DNA of 64,000 nucleotides from Pseudoclavibacter endophyticus. Its GTDB lineage: Bacteria > Actinomycetota > Actinomycetes > Actinomycetales > Microbacteriaceae. Under the pieces are notes generated by a model, which did not search any database, was not told the origin of the DNA, and saw nothing but the letters and a program-made list of their open reading frames with translations. The DNA is taken from NCBI RefSeq assembly GCF_008831085.1, contig NZ_WBJY01000002.1:434001-498000 (forward strand), written 5' to 3'. Numbering within the stretch: position 1 is the stretch's first letter; every line of letters starts with the position of its first letter. The translations under genes and the position numbers were made by a program. Shown one piece after another: positions 51,407-59,911 of this stretch.

Positions 51407-52245
51407 TAGCTCGCGCGTTCCCCGCCGGTCGCTTCGGCTGCTCCGGCGATCTGGTCGCCGCCACGGTCGTCGATGAAGCGCTTGGCGAATCCCTCGCCAG
51501 CGCGTGCGACCGATGCCACGTCCGCACCGACCAGGATGAAGTCGACACCGAGGTCGAGGTACCGCTCGGCCACCACCGGATTGAAGGCGTTGACGCCGAC
51601 CGGAAGACCTGCCGCCTTCGCGACGGCGATGGTCCGCTCGACCGAGGCCACGACATCCGGATGCTCCTGCTGACCGAGCAGCCCCATCGACGCGGAAAGG
51701 TCGCTCGGCCCGATGAACATCGCCGCGACCCCATCGGTCGCCGCGATCGCCTCGGCGTTCGCAACGGACTCGGCCGTCTCGATCTGCACCGTGATCGACA
51801 CGAGCTCGTGGGCGCGCTGCAGATAGTTCTCGACCCGGTTCCATCGCGCCCCGCGCGCGAGGGCCGAGCCGACGCCTCGCACGCCGCGCGGCGGGTACAG
51901 GGAAGCCGCGACCGCCGCCGCGGCCTCGTCGGCCGAATTGACCATCGGCACCAGGAGGTTCTGCGCGCCGAGGTCGAGGTACTGCTTGATGAGCACGGTG
52001 TCATTGACCGGTACCCGGACGACGGGCGTGACCGGGTAGGCCGCGGCGGCCTGCAACTGCAGCTGGATCGACTCGAGGCCGAGCGGCGAGTGCTCGCCGT
52101 CGATGAGGAGCCAGTCGAGGCCGCTGCCCGCGCAGATCTCAGCCATGATGGGCGAGCCGGAGCTCACCCACATGCCCGCGAGCGCGCGGTCGCTGCCGGT
52201 GAGGCGGTCGCCGAAGGTGGGCGGCAGCTCTACTGAAAACGGCAC
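51403..52245 (-). CDS. hpaI: HpcH/HpaI aldolase (4-hydroxy-2-oxoheptanedioate aldolase)
   Basis: 280 residues, class II metal-dependent aldolase of the HpaI family. WLLIDGEHSPLGLESIQ carries the conserved His, VVRVPVND the substrate Arg, and IQIETAESVANAEAI-type VQIETAESV the metal-binding Glu; FIGPSDLSASMG matches the second metal site. It cleaves 4-hydroxy-2-oxoheptane-1,7-dioate to pyruvate and succinic semialdehyde, the last step of homoprotocatechuate breakdown. The GTG at 52245 lies inside the end of hpaH, with GGGGACG upstream; the two are coupled. Confidence 0.9.
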   Translation of the reverse strand: MPFSVELPPTFGDRLTGSDRALAGMWVSSGSPIMAEICAGSGLDWLLIDGEHSPLGLESIQLQLQAAAAYPVTPVVRVPVNDTVLIKQYLDLGAQNLLVPMVNSADEAAAAVAASLYPPRGVRGVGSALARGARWNRVENYLQRAHELVSITVQIETAESVANAEAIAATDGVAAMFIGPSDLSASMGLLGQQEHPDVVASVERTIAVAKAAGLPVGVNAFNPVVAERYLDLGVDFILVGADVASVARAGEGFAKRFIDDRGGDQIAGAAEATGGERASY

Positions 52246-53015
52246 GTGATCGTCCCCATCCGGCCGTAGTCGCACACGACGGCGTCGCCCTTCGACACCC
52301 ACATGGGGCGGGTGAAGGAGCCCGCGAGAATGATCTCGCCCGCCTCGAGCCGAGCGCCGTGCTGGTGGAACGTGTTGGCGAGCCACGCCACGCCCATGCC
52401 GGGATGGCCGAGCACGCCGCCCGCGAGGCCCGTCTCTTCGATGGTCTCGTTGCGGTAGAGCATCGCGCCCACCCAGCGCAGATCGATGTCATCAGGGCGC
52501 ATGGGGTTGCCGCCGAGCACCATGCCGCCGTAGGCGGCGTTGTCCGAGATCGTGTCGACGATCGTGCGCCCCTCGAGCTCGATGTGCGAGTTCAGCACCT
52601 CGAGCGCGGGCGTGACGTACTCGGTCGCGCGCAGCACGTCGAACAGCGAGCAGTTCGGCCCCTCGAGCGGCGTCTTGAGGACGAAGGCGAGCTCCACCTC
52701 GATACGGACGTTCGAGAAGTCGTCGAACGGGATCACCGAGCCGCTCTCATAGACCGTATCGTCGAACATGACCCCGTAGTCGGGCTCGGTGATGCCCGTG
52801 GCCGCCTGCATCGCCTTCGAGGTCAGGCCGATCTTGCGACCGACGAGGGTGCGGCCGGCTGCGATGTTCTGATCGCGCCACACGCCCTGGATGGCATACG
52901 AGTCTTCGATCGTCGCGTCGGGATACCGGGCCGTGATCCGGGGGATGACCGATTTCTCGCGGTCGGCATCGGCGAGTTCCCTCGCGATCGCCTCGATGGT
53001 GGACTGCTCGAGCAT
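52230..53015 (-). CDS. hpaH: 2-oxo-hept-4-ene-1,7-dioate hydratase
   Basis: 261 residues, close to the usual 267. FAH-superfamily hydratase of the HpaH/MhpD type: DSYAIQGVWRDQNIAAGRTLVGRKIGLTS, EVELAFVLKTPLEGPN (metal ligands), and GNPMRP / LGHPGMGVAWLANTF. It hydrates the double bond to give the substrate of HpaI, whose gene overlaps it by 16 nt. AGGGAACG precedes the ATG. Confidence 0.92.
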   Translation of the reverse strand: MLEQSTIEAIARELADADREKSVIPRITARYPDATIEDSYAIQGVWRDQNIAAGRTLVGRKIGLTSKAMQAATGITEPDYGVMFDDTVYESGSVIPFDDFSNVRIEVELAFVLKTPLEGPNCSLFDVLRATEYVTPALEVLNSHIELEGRTIVDTISDNAAYGGMVLGGNPMRPDDIDLRWVGAMLYRNETIEETGLAGGVLGHPGMGVAWLANTFHQHGARLEAGEIILAGSFTRPMWVSKGDAVVCDYGRMGTITCRFQ

Positions 53016-53077
53016 GCTGCTGCGTTCCCTTCGGTTCTGGGTCGGCTCAAGCGTAGTGCGGGGCCTCACAGCGCGGC

Positions 53078-53111
53078 GCGGCCCGCCCGCCGATGCCGGC
53101 GAGCGGGCCGC
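53078..53111 (-). terminator. Hairpin between the aromatic-acid MFS gene and hpaH
   Basis: GCGGCCCGC-CGCCG pairs with CGGCG-GCGGGCCGC around a 3-5 nt loop. It lies between co-oriented genes, so it may reduce read-through from the transporter gene into hpaH. Confidence 0.55.
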
Positions 53112-53130
53112 GCCCGGATGTCGCGAGGCG

Positions 53131-54543
53131 CTACGGGCGTGACCCGGCGGGCGGCGATTCGGTCGCCGCCCCGGTCGCCGCATCCCCGCCATCGCCGTCG
53201 CGCGCGGAATCGGCGGGGGCGTCGTCGGCCGGGTCGTACTCGCGCACGCGCCACACGACGAGGGCCGCGACCGCGACGACCGCCGAGACGCCGATGTAGA
53301 TCTGGGTCGGCGTCGCGCCCGCGTCGAGGAACGCGCCGGCCAGGATCGGCGCCAGGATGGCGCCGGCGCGGCCGACCCCGAGCGCCACCCCCACGCCGGT
53401 CGAACGGGCCTTCGGGCCGTACGCGGCGGGGGCGATCGTGTAGAGGCCGCCAATGGCGCCGTTGATGAGCATCCCGACCCCCACGCCGCAGATGAACGCG
53501 ACCGTCGCTATGCCCGTCGTCAGGATGAACACCGTGAGCATGACCGCGCCGAGCACCGAGAACACAATGAGGAGATGACGCGGGCGCCAGAACGTCGTGA
53601 GGAACCCGAACGCGAGCGTGCCGATCGTGCCTCCGATCGTGAGCATGATTCCGCCGAGGATGCCCTGCTGCTGCGACATGCCCATGTCGGTGAGCATCTG
53701 CGGCGTCCAGGTGCTCGCGAAGTAGAAGCCGAACATGATGGCGAAGAAACTGATCCAGAGCGCGATCGTCGTGCCCCGGTAGCGCTTGCTCACCAGGGCG
53801 CGGTATCCGATCTGCTCGACGGTCGTCGTCTTGGGCGCACCCAAGTCCTCGCCGGTGTAGCCGATGCGCTCGGCGATTCGGCGCAGCGAGGCGCGACTGC
53901 GGTCGTCGGTGCGCGTGTTCAGCTGTTCGGGCGACTCGGGCACCACGAAGACCACGAGCAGGATCGCGACGACGGTCAAGGCGGCGCCCGCGACGAACAC
54001 GGCGTGCCAGCTGATGTGCTCGATGAGCCAGGCGGCGAGGGTTCCGCCGATCGTCGCACCGACCGGGTAGCCGCTCGCGTAGAGGCTGATGGTGAGGCCG
54101 CGCCGCTTCGTGTTCGAGAACTCGCTCACGATGACCGTCGTGCAGGCGAGGATGCCGCCGACGCCGAGACCCGTGATGATGCGGGCGACGAGCAGCAGGG
54201 CGAAGCTGCCGGAGACGGCGGAGATCACCAGGCCGACCGCGTTCACGATGAGCGAGAGCACGAGCGTTCGCTTGCGGCCCATGCGGTCGGCGAATGGCCC
54301 GAGCGTGATCGCGCCGACCGCCATGCCGATGAGCCCGGCACTGAGGAGGAACCCGAGCTCGGTGTCGCTGAGACCGAAGTCGGTCTTCACGGGGTTCGCG
54401 GTGAACGACATGGCGAGCACGTCGTAGCCGTCGAGGGCGTTGAGGTAGGTCATGATCGCGATGATCACGATCTGGTAGAGGCCCATGGGCCTCGCGTCGA
54501 TGTGTTCGCGCAGCGTTGCGTGCTCGCGCGGCGTGGTGCTCAC
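53131..54543 (-). CDS. Aromatic acid:H+ symporter-type MFS transporter
   Basis: 470 residues and 12 helices. LNALDGYDVLAMSFTANPV in helix 1 (the DGxD motif of the AAHS family), GPFADRMGRKRTLVLSL in loop 2-3, and GLGVGGILACTTVIVSEFS in helix 4 match 4-hydroxybenzoate/PcaK- and HpaX-like carriers. Next to hpaH and hpaI, it probably imports 4-hydroxyphenylacetate or homoprotocatechuate. GTG at 54543 with GAAAGG upstream. A good promoter with an operator-like palindrome lies ~150 nt upstream. Confidence 0.87.
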   Translation of the reverse strand: MSTTPREHATLREHIDARPMGLYQIVIIAIMTYLNALDGYDVLAMSFTANPVKTDFGLSDTELGFLLSAGLIGMAVGAITLGPFADRMGRKRTLVLSLIVNAVGLVISAVSGSFALLLVARIITGLGVGGILACTTVIVSEFSNTKRRGLTISLYASGYPVGATIGGTLAAWLIEHISWHAVFVAGAALTVVAILLVVFVVPESPEQLNTRTDDRSRASLRRIAERIGYTGEDLGAPKTTTVEQIGYRALVSKRYRGTTIALWISFFAIMFGFYFASTWTPQMLTDMGMSQQQGILGGIMLTIGGTIGTLAFGFLTTFWRPRHLLIVFSVLGAVMLTVFILTTGIATVAFICGVGVGMLINGAIGGLYTIAPAAYGPKARSTGVGVALGVGRAGAILAPILAGAFLDAGATPTQIYIGVSAVVAVAALVVWRVREYDPADDAPADSARDGDGGDAATGAATESPPAGSRP

Positions 54544-54696
54544 GGTGCGGCGCCTTTCGTGGGGATCGTGCCCGGCCTGGCCGGTCTCGGCGTGCTGAAT
54601 CGTGTGGGCTTGCAATCATCGCGTGCCCGCGCCCCGGTGCGCCATCGTGTTCCGCCCCGCAGCCGTGCGAAGCGGCCGCGATGCCGAGACGAAAGC

Positions 54697-54725
54697 ACAC
54701 TAACTATGGGGATAGTGGAATGCAA
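54697..54725 (-). promoter_or_regulatory. Promoter of the hpa transporter operon with an operator in the spacer
   Basis: On the minus strand, -35 TTGCAT (54725-54720), a 17-bp spacer and -10 TAGTGT (54702-54697). The spacer holds a perfect inverted repeat ACTAT-CCCC-ATAGT (54716-54703), ideally placed to block RNA polymerase. The PadR gene (divergent) or the IclR protein are candidate repressors. The 5' leader would be about 150 nt. Confidence 0.6.
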
Positions 54726-54916
54726 ACAGTCCGGGCCAAGCCCCCTAGCCGCACGATCGCGGCGCCGGCCGGGCGCGGCAGGCCGGTTGCGCGGACGCAC
54801 TCATCCACTCTCGAGTGAGTGGCATGATGGATGCACGCGCGTCGCCGTCGACGGGCCAGCGCTGGCCCCCTCGTCGTCGCCGCGCTCCCGATGTGCCCGC
54901 CGATGGAGGCGCCCCT

Positions 54917-55582
54917 ATGAGTCTGCGCGCCGCGCTCCTGTTCGTGCTCGCGAGCGAGCCCCTGACCGGTTACGACGCCGCAAAGCGGTTCGGCACCACC
55001 GTTGGTCACCTGTGGCACGCCGCTGATTCCCAGATCTATCCGGAACTCCACCGCATGGAGGACGAGGGCCTCATCGAGGGCGCCGACGTGCCGTGGGGGG
55101 CCAAGGGCGCGACGAAGCGCGAGTACTCGATCACGCGCGCGGGCCTCGAGTTCCTCGGGGACTGGCAGGCGCGCCCCCTGCGCTACGCGCCTGAGCGCGA
55201 CCCGGCCCGCCTGCGATCGGCCTACTTTGAATGGGCCGCCGCCGCAGACGCCCGCGCGCAGCTGCTCGCGCATATCGCCCACCACGAGCGAGAGATCGCG
55301 GGGGCGCGAGCGCGCATCCACTCGATCCGCGACGGTGAGAATGACTCGGTGCGGCAGCGCCTCGGGCATTACGCGCCCGCCGACCGAGAGCGCGTAACTC
55401 GCTGGAAGGTGTTCGCTCACGAGGGCACGATCGCCCGCGCGGAGGCGGAGATCGCCTGGGCTCGCCGCGGGATTGCGCTGCTCGAGGACGACCCCGAGTC
55501 GCCCGCGGCATACCGACCCGCAGCGACGCCGGACGTTGAGCCGGTGCCGGCGCAGCCACGCGTACCGGCCGCGGCTCGCTGA
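54917..55582 (+). CDS. PadR-family transcriptional regulator
   Basis: 221 residues. PadR winged helix (LRAALLFVLASEPLTGYDAAKRFG, then HLWHAADSQIYPELHRMEDEGLIEG) and a helical C-terminal dimerisation part with an Ala/Glu-rich coil. PadR proteins often sense phenolic acids. It is divergent from the aromatic-acid transporter and shares its promoter region. GGAGG at 54905 supports the ATG. A CACTC-TC-GAGTG palindrome before the gene may be its own operator. Confidence 0.88.
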   Translation: MSLRAALLFVLASEPLTGYDAAKRFGTTVGHLWHAADSQIYPELHRMEDEGLIEGADVPWGAKGATKREYSITRAGLEFLGDWQARPLRYAPERDPARLRSAYFEWAAAADARAQLLAHIAHHEREIAGARARIHSIRDGENDSVRQRLGHYAPADRERVTRWKVFAHEGTIARAEAEIAWARRGIALLEDDPESPAAYRPAATPDVEPVPAQPRVPAAAR

Positions 55583-55707
55583 GCGTCGTCCCCGGCGCCG
55601 CGGGAGGCGCCTGCGGCGGTGGCGGCCGTGGCTCGCTGAGCACGGCACGGGCCTGGGCGGATGCTCGGGTTCAGTCGGTGTCGGACGCGCAGGCCCCGCG
55701 CCACGCC

Positions 55708-56352
55708 CTATCGATGCCCGTACAACACGCCCGCGAACTTGTCGGGCACCGCGACGCGCATCGCGTCCGCGAGCCCGCGCACGATCGGCGGGTTGTCGCC
55801 CGTGAGGGGAGAGGTCACCAGCTTCAGTGCGTGGGTGAACCCGGCGGTGTGCCGCCAGGGAAGCAGACTCGGCGGCAGATCCGCTGCCGGATCGACGGGG
55901 CCGAAAAGGATGTGGATACCTCGGCGCATGCGTCGCCTCGGCGGCGTCGCAGCCCCGAAGGGATTCGGCCACGTGACGCTGACCGCGATCGCGCGCACCT
56001 CGCTCCAGTCGACGGCGTACGTGTTCCGGGCGCCCTCGATACGGATGCCCGCGGTGTCGACGACGATGTCGCGCTTCGGAGGCCTGATGGCCACGATCGC
56101 CGAGAGGAGGGCGGGCAGCCCGAAGAATGCCGTGCCGACCACCAGTATCCAGAGGTCGGTTTCTCCGCGCGCCCAGGGGACGATGGACATCGCTGCGAGG
56201 AGTTCCAGGAGGCACGGAATCGCGAACGCGGCGCACACCACGACCGTGATCGCCAACATCGCGCGCTCCCCTGGCCCGACGAACGGGAACCGGGCGATGA
56301 GATCGGCATCGTCCGGCTCCTGGGCGTCACCGTGGCGCGAGGCGGGCAGCAC
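55708..56352 (-). CDS. Hypothetical membrane protein with two helices and a PH-like domain
   Basis: 214 residues. Two transmembrane segments (about 30-56 and 66-90) are followed by a cytosolic beta-rich part (DIVVDTAGIRIEGARNTYAVDWSEVRAIAV) that looks like the bacterial PH-like domains of small membrane proteins. The GTG at 56352 is chosen because a TACCAT -10 box (56364-56359) ends 6 nt upstream; the longer open frame upstream is antisense to the next gene. Function unknown. Confidence 0.65.
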   Translation of the reverse strand: MLPASRHGDAQEPDDADLIARFPFVGPGERAMLAITVVVCAAFAIPCLLELLAAMSIVPWARGETDLWILVVGTAFFGLPALLSAIVAIRPPKRDIVVDTAGIRIEGARNTYAVDWSEVRAIAVSVTWPNPFGAATPPRRRMRRGIHILFGPVDPAADLPPSLLPWRHTAGFTHALKLVTSPLTGDNPPIVRGLADAMRVAVPDKFAGVLYGHR

Positions 56353-56458
56353 CTCGCCATGGTAGGCCTGCGGGTGCTGGCTCGCGCGCAGGCTCCGTGC
56401 GCCGTGGAACGCGCTCGTCGTCGCACGCTCCCGTCCGGGGCTACCGGGCCTGACAATT

Positions 56459-56497
56459 GCTACCGAATGCCGGGTAGCTCGTGTCCGGTTCGGTAGC
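56459..56497 (+). repeat. 39-nt intergenic repeat, copy A
   Basis: GCTACCG...TGTCCGG...CGGTAGC; terminal 7-bp inverted repeats allow a hairpin. Closely related 39-nt copies occur at 57593 and 57689. About 50 nt of similar sequence (GCGTTGGGGAG block) follows copies A and B. Confidence 0.8.
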
Positions 56498-56703
56498 TGG
56501 ATGGACGCATGCGACGTTGGGGAGGATGCCACGTGGCTCCGTAGGGATGGAGCAGTGCGCCTGCACCCGCCCGGTGCCCCGAAACTGTGGGACATGCCGG
56601 TGCGCCGTACCTCGCCGCTCGTCGCTCGCCTGTGACGTGTCCGCTGTCCACAGCCCGCGCGCGAGATCCGCGGCGTCGACACTCCGGAACGCAAACTCTG
56701 CCC

Positions 56704-57564
56704 GTGCAGCTCATCGATTTCCGCGCCGGCCGATACGACGACTTCGAGCGGCGACAGATTCGCAGGAATGCTACGAGGGGGAGCCTGGAGCGGGTCCGCC
56801 CAGGCGTGTACGCGGAGGTCGCCGACAGCACGGCCGAGGAGCGACATCGCCGGCTCATCGAGGCCACGGTTCCGCGACTCGCATCCGACGCGACCGTCAG
56901 CCACACATCCGCCGCCATCGTGCATGGCCTTCCGGTGCTGCGGGCTCGCCTCGGGCCGGTGATGACGACGCGTCCGAGCTCGAACGGCAAGCGCTCGACG
57001 TACGTGCACGCGCGACGCGCGCTACTGCGGCCGGAGGAGCGCGTGGAACGCGCGGGGTTGCCGCTGACCTCGCTTGGGCGAACCGTCGCCGACCTTGCGA
57101 GGATGCTTCCGTTCGATGAGGCGCTCGCGGCCGCGGACGTCGCCGTTCGCATGGGACTCGACATTCGTGCACTGGCCGAACACGAGGGCGCGTCGCTGCG
57201 CGTGCGACGCGTCGCTCACTTCGCGAGCGGGCTCTCCGAGAGCGTCGGCGAATCGATGAGCCGCGCACTGTTCATCCAGTCGGGTCTGCCACCGGCGACG
57301 CTACAGTTCCGAGTCTTCAACAGAGCGGGTGAACTCTTCGCCAGGTGCGATTTCGGGTGGTCGGACTGGAACGTGGTCGGCGAGTTCGACGGCGACGTGA
57401 AGTACGGGGGCACCCTCCCCGGTGCCGGCGATCCCGCGCGAGCGATCCGCGACGAGAAAGAGCGCATCGAAGGGCTGCGGGATCTCGGGTACGACCCGAT
57501 TCAGTGGGGTTGGCGAGTCATGCGCACGCCGGTTTGCTCGTTGCGCGGGTACAGCGAACATTGA
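56704..57564 (+). CDS. AbiEi-antitoxin-like protein with DUF559-type nuclease fold
   Basis: 286 residues. The winged-helix-like N-terminus (YDDFERRQIRRNATRGSLERVRPGVYAEV) and the HTSAAIVHGLPVLRA segment are typical of actinobacterial AbiEi-family proteins. The C-terminal part (RCDFGWSDWNVVGEFDGDVKYGG... IRDEKERIEGLRDLGYDPIQWGW) has a D...ExDxxK arrangement like Vsr/DUF559 nucleases. No AbiEii toxin is adjacent. The GTG at 56704 has a CAAACT -10 box 6 nt before it. The gene is flanked by copies of a 39-nt repeat. Role unknown; defence or DNA repair are options. Confidence 0.72.
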   Translation: MQLIDFRAGRYDDFERRQIRRNATRGSLERVRPGVYAEVADSTAEERHRRLIEATVPRLASDATVSHTSAAIVHGLPVLRARLGPVMTTRPSSNGKRSTYVHARRALLRPEERVERAGLPLTSLGRTVADLARMLPFDEALAAADVAVRMGLDIRALAEHEGASLRVRRVAHFASGLSESVGESMSRALFIQSGLPPATLQFRVFNRAGELFARCDFGWSDWNVVGEFDGDVKYGGTLPGAGDPARAIRDEKERIEGLRDLGYDPIQWGWRVMRTPVCSLRGYSEH

Positions 57565-57592
57565 TCGCCAATGGCTACCAACCTGGACGTTT

Positions 57593-57631
57593 GCTACCGG
57601 GCGTCCGGTAGTTGTTGTCCGGCTCGGTAGC
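57593..57631 (+). repeat. 39-nt intergenic repeat, copy B
   Basis: GCTACCGGGCGTCCGGTAG...GGCTCGGTAGC, 29 nt after the AbiEi-like stop. It forms a hairpin with ends GCTACCG/CGGTAGC. Confidence 0.8.
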
Positions 57632-57688
57632 TGCGGCAGAGGGGTCCGCGTTGGGGAGCTGTGGCGCGGGCTACCGGGTGTGCCGTTT

Positions 57689-57727
57689 GCTCCCGGGCGT
57701 CGGGTCGTTGTTGTCCGGCCCGGTAGC
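57689..57727 (+). repeat. 39-nt intergenic repeat, copy C
   Basis: GCTCCCGGGCGTCGGGTCG...GGCCCGGTAGC. Its right end supplies the TAGCGT -10 box (57724-57729) of the hydrolase gene, so the repeat has become part of a promoter. Confidence 0.8.
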
Positions 57728-57735
57728 GTGGTCAC

Positions 57736-58560
57736 GTGACTGATCTCGCTGATGCGCTTGCCGTTGCCGCGACCTGGCCCGCCGAACACGCCGCCACGGC
57801 GGTCGTCGCCGCCGACGGGCGCACGCTCGCCACGTACGGCGACCAGGACCGGCGCTACCCGCTCGCCTCGGTGACGAAGCCGCTCGCCGCCTATGCGATC
57901 CTCAGCGCGGTCGAAGAGGGCGCGCTCGAGCTCGATGCTCCGGCGGGCCCTGAGGGGTCGACGGTGCGGCACCTGCTCGCGCACACCGCCGGCTACGACT
58001 TCAATTCGCGCACGACGGTCGCGCAGCCGGGAGCCCGCCGCATCTACTCGAACACCGACTTCGACGAACTGGGCGAACTGATCGAGTCCGAGGCCGGCAT
58101 GCCGTTCGGCGACTATCTGCGCGCCGCGGTCCTCGAACCGCTCGGGATGCGCGACTCGGCGCTCGAGGGATCACCGGCCGCCGACGCGGTGTCAACCGCG
58201 GCAGACCTCGCCCGCTTCGCCGCGGAGCTGCAGTCCCCGACGCTACTGGCGCCGGCGACGGTCGAAGCCGCGACGACGGTGCAGTTTCCGGGCCTGCGCG
58301 GGGTGCTGCCGGGTTTCGGCTCGCAGGAGGACAACCAGTGGGGCCTCGGCTTCGAGATCCGCGCGAACAAGTCTCCGCACTGGACGGGCGCGAACAACTC
58401 ACCGGCCACCTACGGTCATTTCGGCCAGTCCGGCACGTTCCTGTGGGTCGACCCCGAGGCGGGCACCGCGCTCGTCGCCCTCACCGACCGGAACTTCGGG
58501 CCATGGGCGGCCGAGGCCTGGCCCGCCTACAGCGACGGCGTGCTCGCCGCGGCGCGCTGA
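57736..58560 (+). CDS. Serine hydrolase of the class C beta-lactamase/DD-peptidase fold
   Basis: 274 residues. Motifs: SVTK (SxxK, catalytic Ser at about 45), YSN (YxN, about 99) and HFGQSG (third motif). No signal peptide or membrane helix is present, so it is probably a cytoplasmic esterase or peptidase rather than a drug-resistance beta-lactamase. GTG start with TAGCGT 6 nt upstream, leaderless. Confidence 0.82.
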   Translation: MTDLADALAVAATWPAEHAATAVVAADGRTLATYGDQDRRYPLASVTKPLAAYAILSAVEEGALELDAPAGPEGSTVRHLLAHTAGYDFNSRTTVAQPGARRIYSNTDFDELGELIESEAGMPFGDYLRAAVLEPLGMRDSALEGSPAADAVSTAADLARFAAELQSPTLLAPATVEAATTVQFPGLRGVLPGFGSQEDNQWGLGFEIRANKSPHWTGANNSPATYGHFGQSGTFLWVDPEAGTALVALTDRNFGPWAAEAWPAYSDGVLAAAR

Positions 58561-58569
58561 CCGGGGCGT

Positions 58570-58630
58570 TTCCGAGCGCGAACGCCTGAGCGCGAACGCC
58601 TGAGCGCCAACGCCCGCGCGCGAACGCCCC
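58570..58630. repeat. Short tandem repeats after the hydrolase gene
   Basis: About four degenerate 14-bp units of GAGCGCGAACGCCT. Noncoding, just before the terminator. Confidence 0.7.
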
Positions 58631-58640
58631 AGCAACCCCA

Positions 58641-58673
58641 AACGGGGCCGGATGCACAGCATCCGGCCCCGTT
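58641..58673. terminator. Perfect bidirectional terminator, hydrolase / hpaD
   Basis: AACGGGGCCGGATGC and GCATCCGGCCCCGTT (15 bp) around ACA, between convergent genes; same core as at 46601. Confidence 0.9.
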
Positions 58674-58709
58674 CTGCGTGCGTTGTGAAGCGCTCGCGTC
58701 GGTGTGCCC

Positions 58710-59852
58710 CTACAGCTGGTTGCCGACCTTGAAGCCCTGCTGCCCGTCGCCCTTGCGGGTGTACGAGAAGCCGTCGGCGCCGATCGTGGTCTCGAGCTCC
58801 GAGGTCTCGGTGCGCGCGAGCACGGGCTGCGGGTTGCCGTCGAGGTCGAGCACGAGCGACGCCTCGGTGTACCACGAGGGCACGACCGGGTTGCCCCAGA
58901 AGTCGCGGCGCTGGTTGTCGTGCACGTCCCACGTGACGACCGGGTTGTCGGGGTCGCCGGTGTAGTAGTCCTGCGTGTAGATCTCGACGCGGTGGCCGTC
59001 GGGATCGATCAGGTACAGGTAGAACGCATTCGACACGCCATGGCGGCCGGGGCCGCGCTCGATCGCGTCGGAGCGGCGGATGGCGCCGAGCTTGTCGCAG
59101 ATCGCGAGGATGTTGTGCTTCTCGTGCGTTGAGAACGCGATGTGGTGCATGCGGGGGCCGTCGCCACCGGTCGCGGCCGTGTCGTGCACGGTCGCCTTGC
59201 GGCGCATCCACGCGGCGTAGACGGTGCCCTCGTCGTCCTGGATGTCCTCGGTCACGCGGAAGCCCAGGTCCTGGTAGTGGCGCACGGCGCGCGGCACGTC
59301 GGGCGTGACCTGGTTGAAGTGGTCGAGGCGCACGAGCGCGCCGGGCGTGTACAGGTCGTACCGCCATGCGAGACGCTCGACGTGCTCGACCTCGTAGAAG
59401 AACTCGTAGGGGAAGCCCAGCGGGTCTTCGACGCGCACCGAGTCGCCGATGCCCTTCGTGAAGCCCTCGGCCCGGCGTTCGACACGGCACCCGAGCTCCT
59501 CGTAGAAGGCAACGGCCTTGTCGAGCTCCTCGGGGCTGCGCACCCGGTACGAGAACGCGGCGACGCCCGCGACGGGGCCCTTGCGGAGTACGAGGTTGTG
59601 GTGGATGAACTCCTCCATCGTGCGGAGGTAGATCTCGTTCTCGTTCTCCTCGGTCACGATGAGGCCGAGAATGTCGACGTAGAACTCGCGCGAGGCGGCG
59701 AGGTCGGTGACGACGAGGTCCATGTAGGCGCAGCGCAGGATGTCGGGGGCCGGAGCCTCGGGCGTTGGGACCGGGTTGGCGGCCTTGATCGGCGCCTCGG
59801 GGGTCACGTAGAAGCCCGACGAGGTGAGCGTGCGTTCATTGAGTTCAGACAT
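58710..59852 (-). CDS. hpaD: Homoprotocatechuate (3,4-dihydroxyphenylacetate) 2,3-dioxygenase
   Basis: 380 residues, type I extradiol dioxygenase with two vicinal-oxygen-chelate modules. The iron/manganese ligands are in place: His178 (RLDHFNQVTPD), His236/237 (MHHIAFSTH) and Glu290 (RVEIYTQDYYTGDPD). The sequence closely resembles the well-studied Brevibacterium fuscum enzyme of 365 residues. It opens the ring between C2 and C3 to give 5-carboxymethyl-2-hydroxymuconate semialdehyde, the substrate of HpaE. The ATG at 59852 has AAGGACG; the longer open frame upstream is antisense noise. It is 130 nt downstream of hpaE with a strong hairpin between. Confidence 0.95.
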   Translation of the reverse strand: MSELNERTLTSSGFYVTPEAPIKAANPVPTPEAPAPDILRCAYMDLVVTDLAASREFYVDILGLIVTEENENEIYLRTMEEFIHHNLVLRKGPVAGVAAFSYRVRSPEELDKAVAFYEELGCRVERRAEGFTKGIGDSVRVEDPLGFPYEFFYEVEHVERLAWRYDLYTPGALVRLDHFNQVTPDVPRAVRHYQDLGFRVTEDIQDDEGTVYAAWMRRKATVHDTAATGGDGPRMHHIAFSTHEKHNILAICDKLGAIRRSDAIERGPGRHGVSNAFYLYLIDPDGHRVEIYTQDYYTGDPDNPVVTWDVHDNQRRDFWGNPVVPSWYTEASLVLDLDGNPQPVLARTETSELETTIGADGFSYTRKGDGQQGFKVGNQL

Positions 59853-59911
59853 TAAAGCGTCCTTGCTGATGGTGCTGATGGGGTGAGTGAGTGGGCGGCG
59901 TCGCCCGCGGA

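Noticed and set aside
56353..57009. N-terminal extension of the PH-like membrane protein
   Set aside because: The extra sequence is low-quality and antisense to the AbiEi-like gene; a leaderless promoter marks 56352 as the start.
57736..58560. A drug-resistance beta-lactamase
   Set aside because: No export signal and only the general SxxK/YxN/HxG motifs; esterase or peptidase is more likely.
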